Below the pieces are notes generated by a model. That model saw only the letters and a list, made by a program, of their open reading frames with translations. It did no database searches and was not told where the DNA came from. A program made the translations under genes and the position numbers. From contig NZ_JAKJSQ010000101.1 of NCBI RefSeq assembly GCF_050337105.1, positions 1 to 9,604 on the forward strand: DNA of 9,604 nt, read 5' to 3'. Origin of the DNA: Aliivibrio_A kagoshimensis (GTDB lineage Bacteria; Pseudomonadota; Gammaproteobacteria; Enterobacterales; Vibrionaceae). Positions within the stretch are counted from its first letter, which is position 1, and the number at the start of each line of letters is the position of its first letter. Of this stretch, positions 1-6,621 are shown piece after piece.

Positions 1-336
1 ATGGCAAATTAGCTTGCGCTAAATAGCGAAATACTCAACACTTTTTTAAACGGTATAACAGTGATGAATTAAACGGTTTGTCTTATTCAAAACCTGGTAG
101 GGACAGCGGTTATCAAAACCATGCGTCTGTATAGGAGGATAAGACGTCAATTTGTATCTCATTAGGGCGCGGTAAAATGAACGCCATAAAGACGCCGGAT
201 ATATGTCGCAAGACCGTGAACCACTGCTGGATACCCACAACAATGGCCAACAATATGTAGACATCAACAGTGATTAAGAAAAAGAACATTGCCTTGCATT
301 TAGCGAGGTGACCATATATGTTCCTGCAAGATTTGA
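1..336. other. Gene-poor stretch with possible decayed coding remnants
   Basis: No convincing complete gene is visible in the first 336 bases. All three plus frames are broken by stops. Two short plus-strand stretches read like protein tails: positions 27-134 (ending ...GYQNHASV, stop TAG 132-134) and 176-274 (containing DREPLLDTHNNGQQ, stop TAA 272-274), but neither has a recognisable family. The minus strand has two overlapping open frames (46-267 and 113-379), of which the longer has a hydrophobic stretch. A 9-base direct repeat TTAAACGGT occurs at 46-54 and 69-77. This looks like a junction or eroded intergenic DNA next to the truncated phosphotransferase; the assignment is inference. Confidence 0.4.
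46..77. repeat. Short direct repeat TTAAACGGT x2
   Basis: The 9-mer TTAAACGGT is present exactly at 46-54 and 69-77, with starts 23 bases apart. It could be chance in AT-rich DNA, a small duplication scar, or a pair of binding sites. Nothing around it decides between these. Confidence 0.35.
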
Positions 337-864
337 GCGAGTAAGCTTTTGCGTCAATACCACGATACATCGATTTCATTTATCTCCAGCATATCTTTTG
401 AAAATAGTGAGTGGATGTTACCAAGCAGGCAGCCTTATGAGGTTATTTGTCATGGTGATTTTGCACCTTACAATGTCACTTTAAATGGTAATAAAACTGT
501 CGGCATCTTTGATTTCGACACGGCTCATCCTGCTCCAAGAATTTGGGATGTTGCTTATGCTGTTTATTGTTGGGCTCCTTTTAAAACGAATGAGTTTGAT
601 GCGTTAGGGGATATAAACTCTCAGTCGGTTAGGGCGCGGTTGTTTTGCGATTTTTATGGTTTGTCGCAGGGTGAGCGTGAAAAACTAGTTGAAACTATGA
701 TTGAAAGGGTTCAAACCTTAGTTGATTTTATGCGAAATGAAGCGGATAACGGTAATGACGCATTCATTGAAAATATCCGTGATGGTCATCACCTCGCTTA
801 TTTAGCGGACATTGAATATATGAAAATAAATCATCGTTCTATTACGAATAGCTTATTTGCTTAA
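337..864 (+). pseudogene. Aminoglycoside phosphotransferase (APH/choline-kinase fold) family protein, 5'-truncated
   Basis: The reading frame encodes the C-terminal lobe of an APH-type small-molecule kinase, a family that uses ATP to phosphorylate a hydroxyl group on its substrate. The catalytic loop HGDFAPYN is at residues 35-42 counted from the TTG at 349 (catalytic Asp37, metal-binding Asn42), and the metal-binding DFD is at 55-57. The family is usually about 250-300 residues; at most 175 codons are open here. The glycine-rich nucleotide loop and conserved Lys of the N-lobe are absent. Family-like sequence (ASKLLRQYHD) starts at 337, before the TTG at 349 and directly after an in-frame TGA at 334-336, so TTG is an opportunistic start rather than the native one. 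None of the three upstream frames resumes the N-lobe. No good ribosome site is seen. It is most likely a gene remnant, although the C-lobe could still be expressed. The substrate is unknown, and resistance should not be inferred. Confidence 0.72.
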
Positions 865-926
865 GCATTTATAACTCGGCAATGAGTGCTCTATCACGAA
901 TGCACTAACAGGAACTTATTGGATTT

Positions 927-1337
927 ATGAAAGACGTAGTTCAAATAATATTTGTTTCAAAGTCTCAATTACTGCTCGCATTTCGTCAAAATACAGGAGT
1001 GTTTGATCAGAATTGGGGCTTTCCCTCTGGACGAATTGAAGATGGAGAATTGCCGTTAAGCGCTGCTAAACGGGAAGCGATGGAAGAAGTGTCGGTAGAG
1101 ACTCATGTTCTAAAATTCATAGCTAAATTAGCCGATCCAGAACGACCTATTAGTCACTATTTTTACATATGTTTAAATTGGTCAGGTGAAATTAAAAACG
1201 CAGAACCTAAGTTGTGCCGTGAGATACGTTGGTTCGACATTGAAGAATTACCTGATAATTGCACTTCAATAACCTATTCAATTTTAAAGCAACTAAAGGA
1301 AGTCGTTTACAACAGTAGCGATGCAGGTAACTGGTAA
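927..1337 (+). CDS. Nudix hydrolase
   Basis: This is a 136-residue single-domain Nudix protein. Such enzymes hydrolyse a nucleoside diphosphate linked to another moiety, using divalent metal bound by the Nudix helix. The Nudix box G-x5-E-x7-REU-x-EE-x-G-U is visible at residues 35-57: Gly35, Glu41, Arg49-Glu50, Glu53-Glu54. The late conserved Gly is Ser56 here, a tolerated variation in some subfamilies. The preceding WGFPSG (30-35) is typical, and the length matches small Nudix enzymes. Substrate cannot be predicted. The ATG at 927 has only a weak AGGA 13 bases upstream; an in-frame TAA at 906-908 rules out a longer N-terminus of any size. It lies 62 bases after the truncated phosphotransferase, in the same direction, in the AT-rich accessory-looking section. 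An operon is possible but no promoter or terminator is clear between them. Confidence 0.85.
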   Translation: MKDVVQIIFVSKSQLLLAFRQNTGVFDQNWGFPSGRIEDGELPLSAAKREAMEEVSVETHVLKFIAKLADPERPISHYFYICLNWSGEIKNAEPKLCREIRWFDIEELPDNCTSITYSILKQLKEVVYNSSDAGNW

Positions 1338-1396
1338 GGATTGGTAGAGTGTTTACGAACTTGTCATATAGTGGACGTAGTTGAGAGTAAATTGCT

Positions 1397-1413
1397 TAAA
1401 GTGTCTGTCCCTG
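1397..1413 (+). repeat. Left arm of imperfect inverted repeat around the DUF4144-like gene
   Basis: TAAAGTGTCTGTCCCTG matches the reverse complement of 1800-1816 (TGAAGTGCCTGTCCTCG) at 13 of 17 positions, the shared core being AAGTG-CTGTCC. The arms sit 46 bases before the start and 19 bases after the stop of the small gene between them. I recall similar GGGACAG-type sequences recurring around small mobile or REP-like elements in gammaproteobacteria, but this was not checked. Confidence 0.5.
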
Positions 1414-1448
1414 CAAGACTCTGATGAGTGATAAAACGTTATGTATAC

Positions 1449-1452
1449 GGAG
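1449..1452 (+). promoter_or_regulatory. Ribosome binding site deciding the DUF4144-like start
   Basis: GGAG lies 7 bases before the ATG at 1460 and 4 before the ATG at 1457. The upstream ATG at 1424 has no comparable purine-rich site. This supports starting the protein at MIQWPC rather than 12 residues earlier. Confidence 0.65.
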
Positions 1453-1459
1453 TAAAATG

Positions 1460-1780
1460 ATGATTCAATGGCCATGTGTTTTCAAATTAGAAGGAGACTC
1501 TGAGCTCATGTTTCTGGATTCTGAGTTCGTGTTATCTAGTGAGTTTGAATCGCTGATTTGGAGTGATTTAGATCACTTGATAGACAGCAACGGTCAATGT
1601 TATTTAGTCAATCACACTAACGGAAGCTATACATTTGAACCACAAGGTATTGAGTTATCTTTACAGTCAGTGACTCAATTAATTCAAGAACATGAGTTCA
1701 CAAAGGCGGAAATGTGTTTGACTAAAATACAGTTTACATCGGTGCAAGAAGCAATACATTCGCTGGCATTTGAAAGATAA
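1460..1780 (+). CDS. DUF4144-like small protein of unknown function
   Basis: This is a small acidic protein of 106 residues when started at ATG 1460, which has GGAG at ideal spacing. The open frame extends to an ATG at 1424, but the added residues (MSDKTLCIRSKM) have no ribosome site and look non-native. The N-terminus MIQWPCVFKLEGDSEL and a later segment resembling LIDSNGQCYLV resemble what I remember of DUF4144 proteins in Vibrio; this is recollection, not a search result. No signal peptide, membrane segment or catalytic motif is visible, so it is probably cytoplasmic. No function can be assigned. The gene stands alone between the Nudix gene and serC, and an imperfect inverted repeat brackets it (1397-1413 and 1800-1816). 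No strong terminator follows; only a 5-base stem TCAAG/CTTGA is present at 1814-1829. Confidence 0.7.
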   Translation: MIQWPCVFKLEGDSELMFLDSEFVLSSEFESLIWSDLDHLIDSNGQCYLVNHTNGSYTFEPQGIELSLQSVTQLIQEHEFTKAEMCLTKIQFTSVQEAIHSLAFER

Positions 1781-1784
1781 AAAC

Positions 1785-1804
1785 AAGTACGAAAAAGTAC
1801 GAGG
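1785..1804. repeat. Two-copy 10-base tandem repeat (AAGTACGA core)
   Basis: AAGTACGAAA (1785-1794) is followed directly by AAGTACGAGG (1795-1804), so 8 of 10 bases repeat. It sits just after the DUF4144-like stop and overlaps the right inverted-repeat arm. It is probably a slippage duplication. Confidence 0.4.
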
Positions 1805-1816
1805 ACAGGCACTTCA
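1800..1816 (-). repeat. Right arm of imperfect inverted repeat around the DUF4144-like gene
   Basis: CGAGGACAGGCACTTCA pairs in inverted orientation with 1397-1413 at 13 of 17 positions. Together the arms define a unit of about 420 bases holding one complete small gene and no transposase. Confidence 0.5.
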
Positions 1817-1862
1817 AGTCGGGCCTTGATTAACCTCCTTTCTATGTTTGATAGAAAAAATA

Positions 1863-1876
1863 GTGAATTAGATCAC
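1863..1876. promoter_or_regulatory. Candidate CRP (cAMP receptor protein) site upstream of serC
   Basis: GTGA-ATTAGA-TCAC is an exact match to the core half-sites GTGA-N6-TCAC of the CRP consensus, with flanking A/T tracts. The outermost T and A of TGTGA/TCACA are A and T here. Its centre is about 95 bases before the proposed serC ATG. The E. coli serC-aroA operon is known to be controlled antagonistically by cAMP-CRP and Lrp, so CRP control is plausible. I could not identify convincing -35/-10 boxes to say whether the site would activate or repress. Confidence 0.45.
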
Positions 1877-1914
1877 TTTTTGCTTTTCTCTTAACTCAAA
1901 AGAGGGTATTAATT

Positions 1915-1932
1915 ATGAAGAGCAATTATTGA
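1915..1932 (+). other. Possible 5-codon leader ORF (MKSNY) before serC
   Basis: ATG AAG AGC AAT TAT TGA has a good upstream purine run AGAGGG (1901-1906) at 8-base spacing. It ends 32 bases before the proposed serC ATG at 1965. Its TGA overlaps the TTG at 1929 that opens the longer serC frame (TTGA). It might couple translation into serC or simply be chance; it has no string of regulatory codons typical of an attenuator. Confidence 0.3.
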
Positions 1933-1964
1933 ACGTATCAAACAAGCAGGAGCAGTTGAAATTC

Positions 1965-3047
1965 ATGGAGCAGGTTTATAATTTTAGTGCAGGGCCAGCA
2001 ATGATCCCAGCCGATGTCATGCGTCAAGCGCAGAGTGAACTGATTAATTGGCAGGGTTTAGGCACGTCAGTAATGGAAGTGAGTCACCGAAGTAAAGCCT
2101 TTATTCAAGTGGCGAAAGAGTCCGAGCAAGATCTTCGCGATCTGTTATCCATTCCTGACAATTACAAAGTGCTGTTTTGCCAAGGTGGCGCTAGGGCTCA
2201 ATTCTCCGCGGTTCCGATGAACTTACTTGGAAATGCCACCACTGCTGATTATATTGATGCTGGCTACTGGGCGCACAGTGCCATTGATGAAGCGAAGAAG
2301 TATTGCCAGCCGAATGTGATTGATGCTTGCATTGAAGTTGATGGAAAAAAAGCGGTGCAGCCTGCAAAAGAGTGGCCACTAAGTGACGACGCTGCGTATG
2401 TGCATTTTTGTCCAAATGAGACCATTGATGGGGTTGAGGTGCGTGACCTGCCTATTACCGATAAACCGATTGTCGCGGATATGTCATCAACGATTCTGTC
2501 GCGTGAAATCGATATTTCACAATATGGTGTCATTTATGCCGGAGCACAAAAGAACATTGGCCCTGCGGGTATCACTTTGGTTATCGTTCGTGATGATCTA
2601 CTCGATTTAGCCAGTCAGGCGCTGCCGAGCTGTTTGACCTACTCGGTGCTCTCTGAAAAAGAGTCGATGTACAACACACCGCCAACGTTTGCATGGTATC
2701 TATCTGGATTAGTCTTTAAATGGCTCAAAGCACAAGGTGGTGTGGCAGCGGTTGAGCAGAAAAACCGTCAAAAAGCCGCGTTACTGTATGCGTGCATTGA
2801 TGATTCAAATTTTTATAATAATGGCGTTCATGAGAGCAATCGCTCATTAATGAATGTGCCGTTTCAGTTAGCTAAACCTGAACTGGACGCTCTGTTTCTT
2901 GAGCAAGCCGAAGCGCAAGGATTGCAAGCATTGAAAGGGCATCGTGCCGTTGGCGGTATGCGTGCCTCGATTTACAATGCGATGCCGCTAGCAGGGGTGC
3001 AAGCTTTGGTTGATTTTATGTTAGCGTTTGAAAAGCAACACGCATAA
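1965..3047 (+). CDS. serC: Phosphoserine aminotransferase SerC
   Basis: SerC is a PLP-dependent cytosolic transaminase converting 3-phosphohydroxypyruvate and glutamate to 3-phosphoserine and 2-oxoglutarate, the second step of serine synthesis. The same enzyme acts in pyridoxal-phosphate synthesis in gammaproteobacteria. The frame starts at TTG 1929, but the family N-terminus (YNFSAGPAMIP) fits an initiator Met at 1965 (MEQVYNF), giving 360 residues, like E. coli SerC. AGGAG (1948-1952) lies 12 bases upstream, somewhat far. Visible motifs are GGARAQF at about 74-80 (cofactor phosphate binding), the PLP lysine in AGAQKN (Lys196), HESNRS at about 289-294, and the C-terminal GHRAVGGMRAS signature. 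aroA, its operon partner in enterobacteria, is not downstream; a terminator follows instead, so serC is monocistronic here. A CRP-like palindrome lies in its leader. Confidence 0.96.
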   Translation: MEQVYNFSAGPAMIPADVMRQAQSELINWQGLGTSVMEVSHRSKAFIQVAKESEQDLRDLLSIPDNYKVLFCQGGARAQFSAVPMNLLGNATTADYIDAGYWAHSAIDEAKKYCQPNVIDACIEVDGKKAVQPAKEWPLSDDAAYVHFCPNETIDGVEVRDLPITDKPIVADMSSTILSREIDISQYGVIYAGAQKNIGPAGITLVIVRDDLLDLASQALPSCLTYSVLSEKESMYNTPPTFAWYLSGLVFKWLKAQGGVAAVEQKNRQKAALLYACIDDSNFYNNGVHESNRSLMNVPFQLAKPELDALFLEQAEAQGLQALKGHRAVGGMRASIYNAMPLAGVQALVDFMLAFEKQHA

Positions 3048-3071
3048 TCAACGGGACTAAATAGTGAAGGT

Positions 3072-3101
3072 AAGCCGCACACGATAATGTGCGGCTTTTT
3101 T
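3072..3101 (+). terminator. Rho-independent terminator after serC
   Basis: A perfect 10-base stem, AAGCCGCACA (3072-3081) with TGTGCGGCTT (3088-3097), has a 6-base loop and runs into a T tract ending at 3101. It sits 24 bases after the serC stop and between the convergent serC and cydC. In the minus direction the hairpin is followed by only a weak T-rich stretch, so it serves serC best and may partly stop cydC transcripts too. Confidence 0.92.
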
Positions 3102-3106
3102 ATGGC

Positions 3107-4828
3107 TTAAAAGCGATGATAGAGTTGGTGATAACGGCCCTGATCATTGAGTAACTGCTGATGGGTTCCTTGTTCAATAATCTCGCCTTGATCCATCAGT
3201 ACGATTGTATCCATCGTCTCTATACCCACCAATCGATGAGTCACTAACAGCACGGTTTTGTTTTTCGTATAGTGGTCAAGAATCGACAAAATCTGTCGCT
3301 CAGTCTGTTGATCTAGACCTTCTGTCGGTTCATCGAGCAGAAAAATCGGTGCATCATGTAAGATGGCTCTGGCAATGCCGATACGTCTGCGCTCTCCACC
3401 AGAGAGTTGTCTACCACCATCCCCTAACCACTCATTTAACCCTACGCCCTCTAATAGCGTACTAAGGCCGACTTGATTCAGTAGTGTATTCAGTTGGCTA
3501 TCGTCAGCATCAGGTTTTGCTAGCAGCAGGTTATCACGCAAGCTGCCGTTCAATATGTCTACTCGCTGACTGACCACCGACATGGCCGATCGCAGTGAAC
3601 GTTCATTGAGTAAATCAATCGACGTGTTATCCAGTTTGATGCTGCCTTGAGTGGGATCCCAGTGGCGGGTTAATAGTTGTAACAGGGTGGATTTGCCACA
3701 CCCCGTCTGGCCAACAATGGCGACTTTTTCACCTGTTTGAATCTTTAGGGAAAGGTTATTGATGACGGTTTTGTCACTGTCCGGGTAATGAAAGCTCACC
3801 GCAGACACAGCAAGGTCACCTTGTGCGATCAGGTCAATACCTTCGGGATCAAAGGCGGTATCGATTGGCGCGGTAATGATCTCGTTTAAGCGTTTCGCTG
3901 AACTGAGCGTCTGTCCCAAGTACTGGAAGGCGCCAGCAATTGGCATGATCAGCTCAAAACTGGCCATGGTGGCAAAGGCGACCATGGCAATCAGTGGATC
4001 AGGGTTATTACCTGCAATACCGTCGGCACTTATCCAGATGATGAGGGTTAGCGTCCAACCATTGGCAATCAATAGCAGTGCATTGGCTAGGCCTGTTAAT
4101 TTGGCCATCTCTCTTTGGCTTTGTAGCAATTTAGACTGTTTATCTAACAGTGCGTGACGATATTGTGGTTCTGCACCAAAAATCAGTAGTTCAGCATGAC
4201 CTTGCAACCAGTCAAGAGTGGTGACTCGAAGAGCGGATTTATTAAGGGTTAATGACTCACCACTGCTTTTGCCCAGTCGATAAAAGATCACAGGCCAAGT
4301 GATTAATAACAGTAAAAGAATGGCACCCAGTGTTAAACCGATAGTCAGATCAAACCAACAGATAAACAGGGTTAAACTACCGATACCAATCGCGCCAACG
4401 GTCATTGGACTGATCAGACGCAGGTAGACATGGTCCATGGCATCCACATCCGCCACGAGTCTGTTGAGCAAATCAGCATCTCGCAGTTTAGAAAATCGAC
4501 CAGGGATCAGAGGTATCAACTTGCTGAAAAAGAATATGCGTAGTTCGGTGAGGAGCTTGAAGGTGGCGTTATGACTGACCACTCTTTCGCCCCAGCGACC
4601 AGCGGTACGGCCAATCGAGAAACCTCGAACCCCACCGGCAGGCAACATATAGTTAAACGTCTCCCGGGCGATGGTGAGTCCAGCAACTGCCGAGGCGGCA
4701 ATGAACCAACCCGAAAGCGTTAGTAGCCCAATAGTGGCAAATAGGGTAGCGAACGAAAGCAGCATGCCAAGGCTCAAACCGAACCAATGCTTTTTATACA
4801 GTTTTAAATAAGGAAGAAGATCACGCAT
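3107..4828 (-). CDS. cydC: Haem/thiol ABC transporter CydC, permease-ATPase subunit
   Basis: CydC is one half of the inner-membrane heterodimer CydDC, required for cytochrome bd assembly. It has been described as a cysteine/glutathione exporter and, more recently, as a haem transporter. The start is set at ATG 4828 (MRDLLPYLKLYK), giving 573 residues as in E. coli. The frame stays open 24 residues further, but that extension lies inside cydD and looks non-native. GAGGG (4837-4841, minus strand) gives an 8-base spacing to this ATG. An N-terminal six-helix membrane domain (about 1-310) contains the conserved TLSGWF and FNYMLPA stretches. The ATPase domain has Walker A GQTGCGKST (373-381), Q-loop Gln421, signature LSGGE (475-479), Walker B IFLLDE (495-500) and H-loop His531, so all catalytic parts are intact. 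It overlaps the cydD end by 8 bases, indicating translational coupling. Confidence 0.96.
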   Translation of the reverse strand: MRDLLPYLKLYKKHWFGLSLGMLLSFATLFATIGLLTLSGWFIAASAVAGLTIARETFNYMLPAGGVRGFSIGRTAGRWGERVVSHNATFKLLTELRIFFFSKLIPLIPGRFSKLRDADLLNRLVADVDAMDHVYLRLISPMTVGAIGIGSLTLFICWFDLTIGLTLGAILLLLLITWPVIFYRLGKSSGESLTLNKSALRVTTLDWLQGHAELLIFGAEPQYRHALLDKQSKLLQSQREMAKLTGLANALLLIANGWTLTLIIWISADGIAGNNPDPLIAMVAFATMASFELIMPIAGAFQYLGQTLSSAKRLNEIITAPIDTAFDPEGIDLIAQGDLAVSAVSFHYPDSDKTVINNLSLKIQTGEKVAIVGQTGCGKSTLLQLLTRHWDPTQGSIKLDNTSIDLLNERSLRSAMSVVSQRVDILNGSLRDNLLLAKPDADDSQLNTLLNQVGLSTLLEGVGLNEWLGDGGRQLSGGERRRIGIARAILHDAPIFLLDEPTEGLDQQTERQILSILDHYTKNKTVLLVTHRLVGIETMDTIVLMDQGEIIEQGTHQQLLNDQGRYHQLYHRF

Positions 4829-6584
4829 TCTGTTCACCCTCATCGTGTTGTTGGAGCATAGATTGGAACAATCCCTGTTTGCTGAGGGTGTCGTAGTCAC
4901 CTATTTGCTCGATGCGACCATTATTGAGCACCATAATTTGATCAGACGTTTTAAGCTGCTCAATGCGATGAGTGATCATGATGGTGGTGCTATTAGCAAT
5001 GGCGGTACGAAGGCTAGTCATGACCAACTGTTCGCTGTTCGCATCAAGGCTAGCGGTGGGTTCATCCAGAATCCATAGGCTGCCCTGCTGAAGAATGGCA
5101 CGTGCTAAAGCCAAACGCTGTGCTTGACCGACTGATAATCCCCCTGAGCGATCACTGATCGGGTAGTCATACCCAAGCTCGTTAATAAACTCTGTGGCAA
5201 ACGCTTGTTCACAGGCGTTGTCTATCTGCTGTTGAGTTAACCCCTGCTTGCCTAAGCTGATGTTCTCTTTGATGGAACCATGGATCAACATGGGATTTTG
5301 ACCGACCCAGTTAATCGTACTTCGCCATTTTGCCAGGTCGAGGGCGTTAATCTCTACCCCATTGACCGTCAAGCTGCCTTTATAGGGAAGAAAGCCTAAC
5401 AGTGCGTTGATCAGGGTGGTTTTTCCCGCGCCACTAGGGCCAACAATCGCCAAGCTCTCTCCACTGCGTAGGGTAAAGCTTATCGGTCCAATCAAGGGTT
5501 TGTTATCGACGCTAACCACCTCTAGCTCGGTCGCGCGAATCGTCAGGGAGGAGAGAGCCACATGCTGACTGCCTGAATGCGGGCTTTCTACTCGGATCTC
5601 TAAAAAGTTAACGATGGACTCCGCCGCACCGACGGCTTGAGCTTTGGCGTGATAAAAGGTGCCCAGATCTCTTAGAGGCTGATAAAACTCAGGGGCCAAG
5701 ATAAGAATAAACAGTCCCGTAAAGAGCGTCACACCAATGCCGTAATGTCCGAAATTGAGCTCGCCGATATAGGTAAAACCAAAATAGACCGCGACAATGG
5801 CAATAGACAACGAAGTGAAAAACTCCAACACCGCCGAAGAGAGAAATGCCAAACGCAACACTTCCATGGTGCGTTTACGAAAGACCTCTGAAGCCCCTTT
5901 TAATGAGTCAGTTTCACTTTGTGCCCGATGGAACAGGCGTATAGTGGTCATCGCTTGCAAGCGGTCATAAAAGTGGCCAGAGAGTCTCTGTAACGCTTTT
6001 ACATTTCGACGATTGGCATCCGCAGCCCCCATACCAACTAGTGCCATAAAGAGCGGAACCAGAGGCGCTGTCAGCAAAAATATTAAACCGGCAACCCAGT
6101 TAAGTGGGAACACCACCACTAAAATAGTGAATGGCATTAATACCGCTAATGTCATTTGAGGTAAATAGCGAGCGAAGAAGTCTTGCATATCTTCGACCTG
6201 CTCTAAAATCAGAGTCGCCCAACTGCCTGCAGGTTTCCCTTTGATATAGGCGGGACCCAGTTCGCGCAATTTATCAAGAATAAGCTGGCGAATATAAACG
6301 CGGATCTGTTCACCGCAGCGGTAACCTGAAATTTCTCTTGCCCAAGTGGAGAGGGCGCGTAGAGCCACAAGAAATACCATGAGGACAAATTGATTTATCA
6401 ACGCCGATTTACCCACTTTTTCGATGATAAGTTGATGAAGAATATCGGCAAGAATACCCGCTTGAGCAATCAGTAGTAGGCCAGAAAGAAACGCGAGACT
6501 AATGGTGGCGATTAACCAACGTTGGGCTAATTTGGATTGAGATTTAAGCCATTTGTTGAGGCTACGCTGTCTGTATTTATCCAT
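4821..6584 (-). CDS. cydD: Haem/thiol ABC transporter CydD, permease-ATPase subunit
   Basis: CydD is the partner of CydC in the inner-membrane CydDC transporter supporting cytochrome bd maturation. At 587 residues it matches the family length. The membrane domain occupies roughly 1-330, with strongly conserved blocks GKPAGSWATL (116-125), MGAADANRRN (185-194) and LAPEF.QPLRDLGTFYHAKAQ (about 296-316). The ATPase domain has Walker A GPSGAGKTT (382-390), Q-loop Gln429, Walker B LWILDE (503-508) and H-loop His539. Its signature is LSVGQ (483-487) rather than LSGGQ, a feature of CydD proteins and not a defect. The N-terminus MDKYRQRSLNKWLK aligns with the E. coli start, and an in-frame stop at 6597-6599 allows no upstream ATG. 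Oddly, no Shine-Dalgarno precedes the ATG: the message there reads CCTCCTTATG. It lies 117 bases downstream of trxB in the same direction, and a large stem-loop separates them. Confidence 0.96.
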   Translation of the reverse strand: MDKYRQRSLNKWLKSQSKLAQRWLIATISLAFLSGLLLIAQAGILADILHQLIIEKVGKSALINQFVLMVFLVALRALSTWAREISGYRCGEQIRVYIRQLILDKLRELGPAYIKGKPAGSWATLILEQVEDMQDFFARYLPQMTLAVLMPFTILVVVFPLNWVAGLIFLLTAPLVPLFMALVGMGAADANRRNVKALQRLSGHFYDRLQAMTTIRLFHRAQSETDSLKGASEVFRKRTMEVLRLAFLSSAVLEFFTSLSIAIVAVYFGFTYIGELNFGHYGIGVTLFTGLFILILAPEFYQPLRDLGTFYHAKAQAVGAAESIVNFLEIRVESPHSGSQHVALSSLTIRATELEVVSVDNKPLIGPISFTLRSGESLAIVGPSGAGKTTLINALLGFLPYKGSLTVNGVEINALDLAKWRSTINWVGQNPMLIHGSIKENISLGKQGLTQQQIDNACEQAFATEFINELGYDYPISDRSGGLSVGQAQRLALARAILQQGSLWILDEPTASLDANSEQLVMTSLRTAIANSTTIMITHRIEQLKTSDQIMVLNNGRIEQIGDYDTLSKQGLFQSMLQQHDEGEQNA

Positions 6585-6592
6585 AAGGAGGG
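6585..6592 (-). promoter_or_regulatory. Anti-Shine-Dalgarno-like sequence at the cydD start
   Basis: On the coding (minus) strand the bases immediately before the cydD ATG read CCCTCCTT, so the junction contains CCTCCTTA, the same as the 3' tail of 16S rRNA rather than its complement. A true ribosome site is not visible in the preceding 25 bases. Initiation may depend on other features, or this tract may pair with purine-rich sequence elsewhere in the message. Confidence 0.45.
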
Positions 6593-6621
6593 CTGATTAT
6601 TGGTTGGAGTGAAAACGTATC

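Noticed and set aside
9..28. Overlapping small palindromes TTAGC-ttgc-GCTAA and CGCTA-aa-TAGCG
   Set aside because: Stems are only five bases and lie at the window edge, so they are not distinguishable from chance.
113..379. Minus-strand 88-residue open frame with a hydrophobic segment and GGAG four bases before its ATG
   Set aside because: Its first residues are antisense to conserved phosphotransferase coding sequence, it overlaps another minus frame (46-267), and no family is recognisable; probably a chance frame, though not fully excluded.
885..906. AGTGC/GCACT inverted repeat between the phosphotransferase remnant and the Nudix gene
   Set aside because: A five-base stem with a 12-base loop and no T tract is too weak to call a terminator.
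1..930. Possible integron cassette array with attC sites, suggested by TATAAC at 54-59 and the accessory-type genes
   Set aside because: No matching GTTRRRY core or long imperfect palindrome accompanies the TATAAC, and no integrase is present; the gap between the phosphotransferase remnant and the Nudix gene lacks attC structure.
1929..1964. Longer serC start at TTG 1929 (372 residues)
   Set aside because: The extra 12 residues are not part of the family N-terminus, and ATG 1965 gives the normal 360-residue protein.
4829..4900. N-terminal extension of CydC by 24 residues from ATG 4900
   Set aside because: The extension lies within cydD coding sequence, while ATG 4828 gives the exact family length and has its own ribosome site.
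6585..6591. AAGGAGG on the plus strand as a strong ribosome site
   Set aside because: No plus-strand gene follows; all genes here are on the minus strand, where the tract reads CCTCCTT.
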